Shown here in pieces: positions 44,473 through 55,500 of a DNA stretch of 64,000 nucleotides; the first letter of the stretch is position 1; every line of letters begins with the position of its first letter. The position numbers and the translations under genes are program-made. Source of the DNA: JABDCI01 sp964475835 (lineage in GTDB: Bacteria > Verrucomicrobiota > Verrucomicrobiia > JABWAM01); contig CAYYYL010000003.1 of the NCBI GenBank assembly GCA_964475835.1, positions 1-64,000 on the forward strand. The letters are read 5' to 3'. Under the pieces are notes generated by a model. That model did no database searches, was not told where the DNA came from, and saw only the letters and a list, made by a program, of their open reading frames with translations.

Positions 44473-45351
44473 ATGCACTTGCCTCCCGTAACCATAGTCA
44501 TCCGGTCCAAAAATGACGCCGCCCTGATTGGCGACTGCATCGATGGCATCTGCTCCCAGGACTACCCCGCCTCCATCCAGCGCATTCACATCGATTCCGG
44601 TTCCACCGACGGCACCGTTGAAATCATCAAACGCTCCAAACCCGAACAGCTTCTTCAGATCCGGGCCGAGGACTACATTCCCGGTCGCGTGCTGAATACC
44701 GGGATCAAGTTGTCGGATACAGAATGGATCGTCTTTCTCAATTCCGACGCAACCCCGGTGGGAAACCAGTGGCTGGCCCACTTGATCAAAGCCGCCGTGG
44801 CAAAACCCCATACCGGCGCTGCCTTTGGGCGACAAATCCCCCGCCCGGATTGTCTCCCTGTTTTTGTCCATGATTACGAACGTTGCTTTGGGAAAAACCG
44901 CGCCTCCAGGGACTGGCCCCACTTTTTCAGCATGGTCAGTTCTGCAGTCAACCGTGCGGCATGGCAGGAGCACCCTTTTCGCGAGGACATGCGATATTCG
45001 GAGGATGAGGAATGGTCCTTTCGCATCCATAAAAACGGCTGGCATATTGCCTTTGCCGAGGAATCCGTCGCCATGCACTCCCACAACTACACTCTGGAGG
45101 AAGTCCGAAAGCGCAACTATGGCGAAGGGTTCGCCCTTGCAGCTACTCCGGAGCTCCATTTAAAACGAACCGGACTCCTTCGCGGAGTCCTCCTTCCCTG
45201 CGGGAAGGATGCCTTTCGCGATTTTGCTTATTTCCTAAAGAAGAACCAAATCGGAGCCTGGCCAAGGGCGCTGGCTGTGCGCATGATTCAACGACTTGGG
45301 AAAAGACGGGGATTCCTCGATGGGGTCCATCAGCCTTCCACCTCCGACTGA
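44473..45351 (+). CDS. GT2-family glycosyltransferase
   Basis: A 292-residue inverting GT-A enzyme. Motifs in order are VTIVIRSKNDAALIGDCIDG, the nucleotide-binding IHIDSGSTDGTVEI, the metal-site NSDATPVG (a DxD variant), and EDEEWSFRIHKNGW near the catalytic base. It is like rhamnosyl- and other EPS transferases. The flippase starts 17 bases later on the same strand. Confidence 0.9.
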   Translation: MHLPPVTIVIRSKNDAALIGDCIDGICSQDYPASIQRIHIDSGSTDGTVEIIKRSKPEQLLQIRAEDYIPGRVLNTGIKLSDTEWIVFLNSDATPVGNQWLAHLIKAAVAKPHTGAAFGRQIPRPDCLPVFVHDYERCFGKNRASRDWPHFFSMVSSAVNRAAWQEHPFREDMRYSEDEEWSFRIHKNGWHIAFAEESVAMHSHNYTLEEVRKRNYGEGFALAATPELHLKRTGLLRGVLLPCGKDAFRDFAYFLKKNQIGAWPRALAVRMIQRLGKRRGFLDGVHQPSTSD

Positions 45352-45368
45352 GCAAATCCCCCCACTTC

Positions 45369-46976
45369 ATGCCTGACCGTTGGAAAAAAAATCTCGTTCG
45401 AAACACGATCACCAATTACCTGCGGACCGCCGTGCGGCTTCTTCAGGGACTGATTCTGTTTCGGATGACCGTTCAACATTTCACCCAGGAACAATTTGGC
45501 TACTGGGCTTTGCTGTGGTCGGGATTTGGCATGACAGTTCTTGTGGACTTCGGGATGGGGCTTACGGCGCAAAAGGAAGCCGCTTATCGAACGGCCCGTA
45601 AGGAATGGGAGGAATTAAGCCGCCTTCTCAGCACCATGGTCTGGACGTTTGTCATGATCGGGGCTGCCATTTTTCTGATCGTGTTCCTGATCAAACCCAT
45701 TTTTTTGGGGCGTATTGGAATTTCTCCGGAAAACTATCCAGCTTTTGAACGATCGTATTGGTTCTTTTTCGGAGCCCTGGCGCTGGGTTTCCCCATGGGA
45801 CTTTTCCCGGAAGTCCTGTGCGGCCTCCAGCGCTTGGATCTGGTGAATTGGACGATGATCGTCACGATGCTATTGAACATCGTTTTTTTCAGTCTTGCCG
45901 TCGTGTTTCACTGGCCGTTTGAATCCTTTTTCCTGATCAGCATTGTTTGCGCTCTCGCACCCGATGTCATCGCTTTTGTATGGGTTCGCATGCTGATACC
46001 CCAGCTATCCCTCAGCCCCCGACTTTACCATCTTGCCAGCATTCGGGGCATCCTCTCCTTTTCCATCACCTCCTATATCATCACCCTGACCAACCTCATA
46101 ATCACACGTACCGCACAAGCCATCATCAGCTTCTGCCTAAAAGATGTTTCAGCGGTGGCCATTTATCAGGTCGGTTACAAAATCGCGGAGCTTTTTGCCA
46201 CGGTAACCTATCAGCTTCAATATTCCATTTCTCCCGCCGCCGCCTATCTCAATGCCACCGGGGATCGAAATGCATTGAATGGGTTGTTGGTCAATAGTTC
46301 CCGGGTCACCCTTCTTTTTGCCACACCCGGTTATTTTTTAGCCGCCGCTTACATGCGACCCTTGATTGAGTTGTTAACCGGAATGGAACATGTGGACGAA
46401 CCGACCTTTTTTGTCGGACAGTTCCTGCTTCTCAGTGTTTACAGCACCCTCATTACGAGTAGTTGCTCCAAACGAATCATGATGATGTCGGGATGGGAAT
46501 CCCCGCTTTTAAGACTCAGCATCGCCGAAGCCGTTCTGAATCTGATCCTCAGCATCCTTCTGGTTTATCCCATGCAGGTAAAAGGGGTGGCACTTGGAAT
46601 TTTTATTCCTGCGTTTTTGATTGGCTGGTTCTGGCTGACTCCGTTGACTCTTAAATTCGTGAATATGACCCTTGGAGAATGGATTCGGAAGGTTTATGTG
46701 CCCGTCCTTCCCACCATCGCCCTTTCCCTCCTTCTCCATGGAGTGATTCAATGCACCTGGCCTTTAAATATCAATCACCAGGCTGCGGATTCAGGCTGGT
46801 TGGGATGGGTCAACTCGTGGACCCCATCCTCCTTTTCCAATTTTTTTCAAACCTCCAGCATGGGGCGGACGACTCACCGCATTCTCTCCGTTCTTTTCCC
46901 CTTGGGCACCCGTTTTATCATCGTCATGCTCCCCGTCGGCTGGCACATCTACCGGTTCAGAAAAAAACTATTTTAA
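45369..46976 (+). CDS. Polysaccharide flippase (Wzx / MATE-like MOP family)
   Basis: A 535-residue membrane protein with about 12-14 hydrophobic segments and no large soluble domain. It would move lipid-linked repeat units across the inner membrane. Family features are the N-terminal RNTITNYLRTAVRLLQGLIL with TQEQFGYWALLWSGFG, the mid-protein ILSFSITSYIITLTNLIITR and VAIYQVGYKIAELF. It is cotranscribed with the GT2 gene. It converges on the next glycosyltransferase with a 16-base gap. Confidence 0.88.
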   Translation: MPDRWKKNLVRNTITNYLRTAVRLLQGLILFRMTVQHFTQEQFGYWALLWSGFGMTVLVDFGMGLTAQKEAAYRTARKEWEELSRLLSTMVWTFVMIGAAIFLIVFLIKPIFLGRIGISPENYPAFERSYWFFFGALALGFPMGLFPEVLCGLQRLDLVNWTMIVTMLLNIVFFSLAVVFHWPFESFFLISIVCALAPDVIAFVWVRMLIPQLSLSPRLYHLASIRGILSFSITSYIITLTNLIITRTAQAIISFCLKDVSAVAIYQVGYKIAELFATVTYQLQYSISPAAAYLNATGDRNALNGLLVNSSRVTLLFATPGYFLAAAYMRPLIELLTGMEHVDEPTFFVGQFLLLSVYSTLITSSCSKRIMMMSGWESPLLRLSIAEAVLNLILSILLVYPMQVKGVALGIFIPAFLIGWFWLTPLTLKFVNMTLGEWIRKVYVPVLPTIALSLLLHGVIQCTWPLNINHQAADSGWLGWVNSWTPSSFSNFFQTSSMGRTTHRILSVLFPLGTRFIIVMLPVGWHIYRFRKKLF

Positions 46977-46992
46977 AGGAGAAGGGTTGCCT

Positions 46993-48267
46993 TCAGGCGG
47001 ATTTTCCGTTTTTACGGACATGCTCTTCCGCTGAGGCATAAATGACCTCCAATTGAGCACCCACAGCCTTCCACTGATATTTTGCCATCACTTCCGCCCG
47101 CCCGTTCTCCCCTAATTGATGACGAAGGACGGGATCAGAAGCACAACGTTGAAGGCTGTGGAACAATTGGAGGGTGGCATCGGAGGCATTGGGGTCAAAA
47201 AAAAGTCCCGTCTCCTCATGCGCCACAAACCCTTTCAGTCCCCCCACCCGACTTACAATTGCCGCTTTACAAGCGGACCATGCCTCAAGCACCACAATCC
47301 CGAAGGGTTCATGCACGGAAGGCAACACGAAGACATCACATGCGTGATACGCGTTCACCAGGTCCGGATGGTCATGCCCCATCCCAGGGAGGATCTGGAC
47401 GTATTCGGACAATTGGTGATCCTTCACAAAAGCTTCGAGCTTCCTCGCATAGTCGGGTTGGGTAACGGGGCCGATGAGGAGTAACCGGGCATGGGCACGA
47501 TCCGCGCGCATCCGGGCGAATGCTTCAAGCAAAGCAAGCTGGTTTTTCTGCGCATCGATCCGGCTGATGTTGAGAATCAGGAACGCATCGGAAGGGATCC
47601 CATTTTTTTGACGAAATCCCCCGCCGTCACCGGATCGAAATTTATCGAGGTCCACCCCATTTGGAAGATAGGATACACGCCCGTGTCGGACATTCTGCAC
47701 GAGTTTCTCCCGCTCACTTTCCCCCACACAAATGATGTGATCGGCATCATCCAGAACCCGCCGCGATCCAAACAGAAAACCAAAGGGCTGTCCCCACTCC
47801 ACCTTTCCCTCAGCTGGTTTCATCAACAAATCCCTTTCTCCCCTGGGCACATCAAAGAGCCCTCCCGGAAGAGAAACCACGTAGGGGATTTTTCGAAGTC
47901 TCGCAGCCGTGCGAATTTCCCCCCCCAGGCGTTTCATCGCATAGGAATGAAAAATCCGAACGTCCGGCACACGCATCATCGCCGCAAACATGGAGAGAGA
48001 CACCAGGTTTCCCCCTTTTTTATCCATCGCAAGCCGATCGTCTGACGAAAGTCCGAAATAGGGATAAAAATGAGAAAAACGTCTTACCGGAATTCCCTCC
48101 AAAACCTCCTCACGCTTCGAAGCCAGAGCCATGGAAGTGAAAACCTCCGGACGAAAACCTTCCCGCAATTGATGCTTGGCAAGCTCCAGAACACTTGTCT
48201 CCGTCCCTCCCCACTCTTCACGGAGAAAACGGCGGGGTATATGAAGAATTCTATTTTTGGAGTTCAT
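46993..48267 (-). CDS. GT4-family glycosyltransferase downstream of the NRPS genes
   Basis: A 424-residue GT-B enzyme. The N-terminus shows REEWGGTETSVLELAKHQL, then FHSYAMKRLGGEIRTAAR and the donor-site SVHEPFGIVVLEAWSACKAA; AFLILNISRIDAQKNQLALL opens the C-terminal domain. It follows NRPS3 on the same strand after 59 bases. It may therefore belong to the peptide operon and glycosylate the peptide, or be the outermost gene of the EPS locus. Sequence alone does not decide. Confidence 0.88.
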   Translation of the reverse strand: MNSKNRILHIPRRFLREEWGGTETSVLELAKHQLREGFRPEVFTSMALASKREEVLEGIPVRRFSHFYPYFGLSSDDRLAMDKKGGNLVSLSMFAAMMRVPDVRIFHSYAMKRLGGEIRTAARLRKIPYVVSLPGGLFDVPRGERDLLMKPAEGKVEWGQPFGFLFGSRRVLDDADHIICVGESEREKLVQNVRHGRVSYLPNGVDLDKFRSGDGGGFRQKNGIPSDAFLILNISRIDAQKNQLALLEAFARMRADRAHARLLLIGPVTQPDYARKLEAFVKDHQLSEYVQILPGMGHDHPDLVNAYHACDVFVLPSVHEPFGIVVLEAWSACKAAIVSRVGGLKGFVAHEETGLFFDPNASDATLQLFHSLQRCASDPVLRHQLGENGRAEVMAKYQWKAVGAQLEVIYASAEEHVRKNGKSA

Positions 48268-48326
48268 CCATGTGTTGGGCTTTCAATGGACACCATCCGA
48301 TCTACAAACCTGATGGCCATCCCCCC

Positions 48327-51300
48327 TCAACCCTTTGCAGGCTCCTTGAGAGCCACTCGAACCTGCGCGGCAAGTTGAGCGACATAGGGATCATCAAAAA
48401 GCGTCTCGTGGGAACCGGGAATCACATGAATGTTGAGCTTTCCCCTTGCAAGGAACTGCCACCCCAGAGTGGGTTCAAACTCCAACAAACCATGCTGCTG
48501 CACGCGATAGACATCCAACACACCCTCATAAGGCTTGGGCCGGTAATTAAGGAACGCATGCCAGTGGGTGGCGGCGTATTTTCGATACTCTTCGGGATAT
48601 TGAGCCACATCGACAACCTCCTCCAACTCAAGCAGGGCGCTGAGATCCTCCTTGGTCTCGCCATTCAGCAACGGAGTTTGCCGGCGCTTCTTGATCGCGT
48701 TCCAACGACGCTTGATGCGCAACCAGTGCTGGGACGGTTTTTGCCGGATCAGTGCTCCAAACCAATGATAAAAATTGACCGAAAAATCCCAAATCATCCG
48801 AAACTTGTTCTCATAGGAAGGACGCGCCGTGGGGGGGAATGCGCCCGCGTCTAACAAACCCAGAAAGGCCACTTCATCCCCTTGCTCCCGGAGCTGGCGC
48901 GCCATTTCGTATGCCACATTTCCGCCAAAACAGTACCCCGCAAGATGATAAGGCCCTTTGGGCTGGAAGGATTTGATCCATTGGATGTAGTGCGCAGCCA
49001 TGTCCTCCAGGACTCCAAACGGTTCCTGAGGGGCTTGAATGCCATAGGAGGGCCGGTCGGCACCAATAAGTTCCACCAGTTTCTTATAACGGAAAAGCCC
49101 GCCCCCGCCTCCGCCGCCAAGGGTATGAACCCAGAAAATAGGCGTTCCACTCCCTTCCGTCTGAATGGGAACCAGGTTGGACCAGGTGGAAGATCCCCCA
49201 TCCTTGGAATCCAAGAGTTGGGCAAGCCCTTCGATCGTCGGAGCGTTGAAAATCGCCGTGAGAGGAAGGTGATTGTGGAAGGAGGCCTTGATCTTCGAAA
49301 ACATTTTCACCGCCATGAGCGAATGGCCCCCGATCTCAAAGAAATTGTCCCTCACCCCCACCTTCGGAAGGGCGAGAACCTCCTTCCATATCTCAACGAG
49401 CTTTTGTTCCGTTTCATTTCGGGGAGGCACATGTGCCATTCCCGTATCAAATGAAGATCGATCCGGGGAGGGAAGGGACTTTCGATCCACCTTGCCACTT
49501 GGGGTCAGGGGGAATGCCTGCATCACCACAAATGCGGCAGGAACCATGTAGTCGGGACATTGTCCCTTTAAAAATCCGCGCAAAGAGCCGACTTCAATGG
49601 TTTTGCCAGGTTTCGGAACGACATACCCTACGAGACGCTTGACCCCACCCTGATCATCACGAGCCATCACCACCACATCCTTCACATCTTCATACTGGCT
49701 GAGAAGGGATTCTATTTCACCAAGCTCGATTCGAAAACCGCGTATTTTAACCTGATGGTCGATGCGTCCGAGAAATTCAATCTGCCCGTCGGAAAGATAA
49801 CGGGCTAGATCACCTGTACGGTAGAGGCGACTTTTCCCATGAGGATCAAATGGATTCGGAACAAATTTCTCTGCGGTAAGGTCTGGCCGACGATGATATT
49901 CCCGCGCGAGACAGACTCCTCCAATATAGAGTTCCCCGGAAATTCCGACAGGCACGGGCTGCATGGAGGGATCGAGCAGGTAAATCTGGGTGTTGTTGAT
50001 GGGACGCCCGATGGGAGGAAGTGGCGGCCAGGTTTCTGTGGAGCCCTGAAGGGAATAGGCGGTAACCACATGACTCTCCGTAGGGCCATACTGGTTTTGC
50101 AAGACACAGCCACGGAGGCTGTTCATCAAATGAATCAATCCAGGGGTGATTTGAAGCTGCTCCCCTGCCGTGATGATCTGTTTTAGGGAATCCGGAACGG
50201 TTGCGGATTCACGCGAAGCCTCCGCAAGATTCTGCAGGGCGACAAAAGGTAAAAACAGACGCTCGATCCTTTGCTCGCGAAGGAAGGTCAAAAGCCCCAT
50301 GGCATCGAGTCTCAACTCCTCTTTGATCAAAACAAGGGTTCCTCCACCGCACAAAGTCGAAAAAATCTCCTGAAAGGAAACATCAAAACTGAGCGATGAA
50401 AACTGGAGGGTCCGCGCTTTGGACGGCAGTCCGGAATCGAAGAGCTGCCACTTCAAGAGGTTCACCAGAGGACGATGCTCCATCACCACGCCCTTGGGCT
50501 TGCCCGTGGAACCTGAAGTATAAATCACATAGGCGGGATTGTCGGGGGTCACCGCAGGAGGAGTGTATCCCTCCGCTCCCTCAAAAGGCTCGTCCATGCA
50601 GACCACACGGGACTCATGAACAGGAAGACTGGAAACCAATCGCCGTTGAGTGAGAAGCACCGGAGCATCGCTGTCCTCGAGCATGAATGCCAGCCGGTCA
50701 GCAGGATAAGCGGGGTCCAGCGGTACATAGGCCGCCCCCGCTTTTAAAGTGCCCACCACTCCGACAATGGTATCGATCGATCGTTCCGTACAAACCCCTA
50801 CAAAGGCCCCGGGCTTCACTCCCCGGCGTTGAAGCACCGCGGCGCACTGGATCGCCCGTTCATTCAGTTCACGATAGGTTAACCGCCGCTCTCCATCCAC
50901 GACAGCCAGGTCATCCGGCGCCCGACGAACCTGTTCCTCGAACCATTGGTGAACACATTGATCCGGAAATTTCGATGCGGTCGCATTCCAATCCTCCAGC
51001 ACTTGTTTTCGCTCGGAATCAGGAAGCAGATTGATTTTTCCAAGCGGCATGGACTCATTTTCCAGAAAGGCGTCCACCACCGACAGAAAATGTTGCAGGC
51101 CCCGGGCGGGAAGATCCTCCACAAACAAATCCCGGTTGAAGTCAAATTCGATGGCCATCTCCTCACTGGGATTAAATCCGTAGAGTTGAAGAGAGAGGGT
51201 TTCCAAGGCATGCCCGGTGTTCAACCACTCGGCCTTGCCGGGGACCCCGCAGAAATCAACGAAGGCCGGAAGATGCATGTTGAGGATCACGGCAAAACTC

Positions 51301-52370
51301 TGCCGGTTATGGGGTGCTGCAGGTGAAAAAGGCCCGTGACGCAAAGCGCTGAAAATCTCATGCCGCACCTGTTCCATCAATGATGCAAAACTATCCTCAG
51401 GACGAATTTTCACGTCAATGGGTACAATCTCTGAAAAAAATCCCACCGTTTCCTTAAATTGCTTGGATCTCCTGTTATGTACGGGAACGCCGATAGTGAA
51501 ATGGTCTCGCCCGGTCACCCGATAGATGTAGGCCGCCATCATGGAGAAAAAGACATTCAGGGCCGTTCGATCCGCAAGCGCCCCACCGGTCGCTAACCGT
51601 TTGATTGCTTGTTGGATGCGTTGGGAACGGTCGGCCCCCATATTACAACGCAAACGCACCACATTCGTGCTTTGCTGAACAATCGAACGCCCATAAAAAA
51701 CCAGGGGTTCTTCCTCTCCCAAAAGTTTTTGCTTCCAATAAGCCACATTCTTGCGGCCGGGTTCTGAATTCTGAATTTCCTCCTCGTAGCGCACATAATC
51801 CCGGAACTGGGGAATCGGTTCTTTTTCTTTCAAAACCCCTTTCATGGAAAGCCCATAGAAGTCCGACAATAACCGGGTGATCAAAGCAATCGACCAACCA
51901 TCACTCACCAGATGATGCAGGCAAAGGTAAAATGCGTAGTCATCTTCGGCGATCTTTAAGAGGGCGGCATCGAAAAGGCGCCTGGTCAAATCGAAGGGTT
52001 TGGCAACCCTTTCCTGAACCCACTTTTGCAAAAACTCCCTGGGAGCTTTATGGGCGGACAAATCCAACACCTCCATCTCAAACGGAATGGCTTCGAGAAC
52101 CACCCCCGACGGGATCCCCTGATCCTCATGAACAACCGTACGAAGCGCATCACTTGAATTTACCAGGGTTTGCAGTGCGTTTTGAAAGTGTCTGGGTTCG
52201 ATCCGCCCCTTAAGCCACCACACCCCTGCCACATGAAAAAGAGGAGAATCAGGATGAAGTTTTTGCGCAATCCAGACTTGCACCTGTCCACTAGTCAGAT
52301 TGGAACCCGACTCCTGGTCGGAAGGACCTGCAACCTTGGTCGTTGGAACATTTTGTGACGGTAAACTCAT
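48327..52370 (-). CDS. NRPS3: C-A(Pro-like)-T-TE
   Basis: A 1347-residue nonribosomal peptide synthetase module. Condensation: HHLVSDG at 152-158, preceded by LTSGQVQVWIAQKLHP, a form common in EntF-type N-terminal C domains. Adenylation: YTSGSTGKPKG at 617-627. The specificity residues read by hand are D-V-Q-F-I-A-Q-V-V-K, one off the proline code DVQFIAHVVK. Carrier Ser1017 lies in EIGGHSL. Thioesterase: HTLGGGGGGG, nucleophile Cys1147 in GYCFGG, Asp1174 in LLDAG and His1321 in PGSHE. A Cys nucleophile is less common than Ser. The gap to NRPS2 is 137 bases, larger than within the other pairs, so it may have its own promoter. Confidence 0.93.
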   Translation of the reverse strand: MSLPSQNVPTTKVAGPSDQESGSNLTSGQVQVWIAQKLHPDSPLFHVAGVWWLKGRIEPRHFQNALQTLVNSSDALRTVVHEDQGIPSGVVLEAIPFEMEVLDLSAHKAPREFLQKWVQERVAKPFDLTRRLFDAALLKIAEDDYAFYLCLHHLVSDGWSIALITRLLSDFYGLSMKGVLKEKEPIPQFRDYVRYEEEIQNSEPGRKNVAYWKQKLLGEEEPLVFYGRSIVQQSTNVVRLRCNMGADRSQRIQQAIKRLATGGALADRTALNVFFSMMAAYIYRVTGRDHFTIGVPVHNRRSKQFKETVGFFSEIVPIDVKIRPEDSFASLMEQVRHEIFSALRHGPFSPAAPHNRQSFAVILNMHLPAFVDFCGVPGKAEWLNTGHALETLSLQLYGFNPSEEMAIEFDFNRDLFVEDLPARGLQHFLSVVDAFLENESMPLGKINLLPDSERKQVLEDWNATASKFPDQCVHQWFEEQVRRAPDDLAVVDGERRLTYRELNERAIQCAAVLQRRGVKPGAFVGVCTERSIDTIVGVVGTLKAGAAYVPLDPAYPADRLAFMLEDSDAPVLLTQRRLVSSLPVHESRVVCMDEPFEGAEGYTPPAVTPDNPAYVIYTSGSTGKPKGVVMEHRPLVNLLKWQLFDSGLPSKARTLQFSSLSFDVSFQEIFSTLCGGGTLVLIKEELRLDAMGLLTFLREQRIERLFLPFVALQNLAEASRESATVPDSLKQIITAGEQLQITPGLIHLMNSLRGCVLQNQYGPTESHVVTAYSLQGSTETWPPLPPIGRPINNTQIYLLDPSMQPVPVGISGELYIGGVCLAREYHRRPDLTAEKFVPNPFDPHGKSRLYRTGDLARYLSDGQIEFLGRIDHQVKIRGFRIELGEIESLLSQYEDVKDVVVMARDDQGGVKRLVGYVVPKPGKTIEVGSLRGFLKGQCPDYMVPAAFVVMQAFPLTPSGKVDRKSLPSPDRSSFDTGMAHVPPRNETEQKLVEIWKEVLALPKVGVRDNFFEIGGHSLMAVKMFSKIKASFHNHLPLTAIFNAPTIEGLAQLLDSKDGGSSTWSNLVPIQTEGSGTPIFWVHTLGGGGGGGLFRYKKLVELIGADRPSYGIQAPQEPFGVLEDMAAHYIQWIKSFQPKGPYHLAGYCFGGNVAYEMARQLREQGDEVAFLGLLDAGAFPPTARPSYENKFRMIWDFSVNFYHWFGALIRQKPSQHWLRIKRRWNAIKKRRQTPLLNGETKEDLSALLELEEVVDVAQYPEEYRKYAATHWHAFLNYRPKPYEGVLDVYRVQQHGLLEFEPTLGWQFLARGKLNIHVIPGSHETLFDDPYVAQLAAQVRVALKEPAKG

Positions 52371-52507
52371 GGAACCCTGAAAAGATCAAAGTTGAATCAA
52401 ACAACCCGCATTAAGCTTCCGAAGGCGGATTTCTGAAACGGTGGATGATGCCATACCCCTCCCCCCAAGGCAATGAACTTCCAAGATTGAGGACCCAAAA
52501 ATCGAAT

Positions 52508-55500
52508 TCATGACTGCGTCGGTTGAAAGGGCTGTTTCTTTACTTGGGTCAGGCATGTTTTCATCTGGGAGGCCAACTCCCGGACAAACGGCTCATCAAA
52601 AATTCCATCATGCGTTCCGGGAACCACATGCACATGCAAACCATTCTGAATAAACTGTTTCCATTCCAAGTCCATATCAAAAGCACCCAGGGGCTGCTTT
52701 TTCACACGAAATAAATACGCAGACCCTGGATAGGGACGTGGTTTGTAGGCCACAAAGGCCCTCCAATGGGTTTCTGCATGCTTTCGAAACTCTTCGGGAT
52801 ATTCCGCAAAATTGATGAGTTCTTCCAACTGAGGAATTTGACGGTGCTTGTCAGTGTCCCTTCTCAGGATTTTTCGACCCAGTTGAGCCATGGCTTTCCT
52901 TAGGCGGAAAATAAGTTGCGTTTTGCTAAGTTCGGGAATTTCAGCAAGCCAGTAACAAAGGTTCGTCACAAAACAGGAAAGGTACTCAAGGTTCCATTTC
53001 ACTTTGACCACGCGATTGGGATGAAGCGAACTTTCGAGCATGGCAAGGAAGGCGACCTTCTGTCCCTGTGCCTGGAGCTGTTGAGCCATTTCAAAGGCCA
53101 GATTCCCTCCAAAGCAGTAGCCTCCCAGATAATAGGGCCCATTGGGCTGTAAACTCCGAATGGCTTCGATATAGTGTGAGGCCATGGCCTGCAACGTGGT
53201 AAATGGTTCCGGAGGAGCTTGGATTCCGTAGGAAGGCTGGTCCGGCCCGAGAAGTTCCGCCAGTTTCTTGTAACGGAAAAACCCGCCCCCACCTCCTCCT
53301 CCGAGGGTATGAATCCAAAATATCGGAGGCTTGGTGCCTTCGGGCTGGATATTCACGAGACATGACCAGGAGCTGGCCGCCTCGTTCCGATCCAACAAGC
53401 GAACCAACTGCTCGATCGTTGGCGCCTTGAAAAGGGCGGTCAAGGGAAGATATTGATTGAGGCCCTTCTTGATCATCGTAATCAGACGAACCGCCAGGAG
53501 GGAATGTCCCCCAAGCTCAAAGAAGTTATCCTTCACGCCGATACGTTGAATCCCCAACACTTCCGACCACATACGTGCCAGCTGGGTCTCCGTTTCATTT
53601 CGGGGAGCGACATAACTCTCCTGCAATTCGGGGCCCCGTTGTTCGGGCGCAGGCAGGGCACGGCGGTTCACCTTTCCATTGGGGGTCAGGGGAAAAGACT
53701 CCATGGAAACGAACGCCGACGGCATCATGTATTCAGGAATCTGATCACTTAAAAAATTTCGCAGCTCCCCGGCACTGGGTCCGGGTAAGGAACGGGGGAC
53801 AAAATAGGCAACCAATCGCTTGTTACCAAAGGAGTCGTCGCGCGGAAGAATCAAATTCTCCCGGATCGCAGGATGCTTCCCGAGCACGGCCTCAATCTCC
53901 CCGGGTTCAACACGAAATCCCCGAATCTTGACCTGGTGATCGATGCGTCCCAGAAATTCGATCGTCCCGTCGTGCAACCATCGTCCCAAATCCCCTGTCC
54001 TGTAGAGACGCGCCCCGGGCTCCTTGGAAAAGGGATGGGGAATGAATTTTTGCGCCGTCAGATCCGGCGCGTTGAGGTAGCATCGAGCCAGACCATCCCC
54101 TCCCACATACAATTCTCCCGGAATTCCGATGGGAACGGGATTCATATGGGGATCGAGAATATAAATTTGAGTGTTCGAAATCGGCCTTCCGATGGGAACC
54201 GTGTCCTTGATTTCACGCCCTCGTGGTACGGAATAACAGGTACTGAAGGTCGTCGATTCTGTCGGGCCATAACCATTGATCACCTGACAATCCGGCAATG
54301 CCTCAAGAGTCTTTCGCACATGAGACGGGGAAAGAATATCCCCTCCGGCGAGCAGTCGTTTGACGGACTTCAATGCCTGGATATTGTCCTCCACAATCTG
54401 GTGGAACAACCCGGCGGTCAACCAGAGCGTGGTCACCCCTTCCTTCTCGATCACAGCCTTCAAATCCTCCAGGGACGAAAGTTGTCCTGAAAACACCACC
54501 AAACGGCCTCCGTTCAAGAGAGGCCCCCAAATCTCAAGCGTGGATGCATCAAAAGCCAACGGAGCGAATTGCAAAAACACATCCGACTCCGAAAATGTGA
54601 GGTAGTTGGTGTTTTTTACCAGGCGGACCACACCGCGATGGGGGACACAAACCCCTTTGGGTATCCCTGTGGAGCCGGAAGTGTACATCACATAGGCCAG
54701 ATGATCCGGCGTCATGATATTGATGACATTCTCTTCACTTGCACCGGCAATCTCCGGAAGCTCCGTATCGAGGCAAATCACCCGAGCGCGGGTTTCGGGC
54801 AGGGCCGAAAGAAGGCGCTGCTGGGTCAAAAGCACGGAGGCTGCCGTATCGTTCAACATGAATGCGAGGCGATCCTTCGGGTACCGGGGGTCCAGGGGAA
54901 CATACGCCCCCCCGGCTTTAAGGATGCCCAGGATGCCCACCATCATTTCAATCGAACGCTCCACACTCAAACCAACAAGGCAATCCGGTCCCACTCCGAG
55001 ACTTCGCAGATAACTTGCGACCTTGTTGGCCCGGCGATTCAATTCACGGTAGGTAAGCCTCTCATTTTCCGAAACAAGCGCGATGGCATCCGGGGTGGCA
55101 TCCACCTGTTTCTGAAACAATTCATGGACACAAGCATCGCGGGGATAGTTGGTCCCCGTCCGGGTCCAAGCCCCAAGCAACTGTTCATTTTCAATCGGTG
55201 TCAGGATGTTGATTTCAGATAAACGTCGATCTGGATCCGCCGCCACACTCTCCAGGAGGGACTGAAAATGCCCCGCCAGGCGAACGATGGTTGCGGCATC
55301 AAACAAATCGGTGCTGTATTCAAACACCGCCTTCAATCCCTCGACGGTTTCAGTCATGAACAGCGTCAAATCGAACTTGGCGGTGCGGCCATTCACATCC
55401 TGAAGACTCAGGACAAGCCCCGGGAGTTGATGATCCTTCAGGAATTCATTCTGATAGAGAAACATCACCTGAAAAAGTGGATTCTGACTAGCATCCCGTT

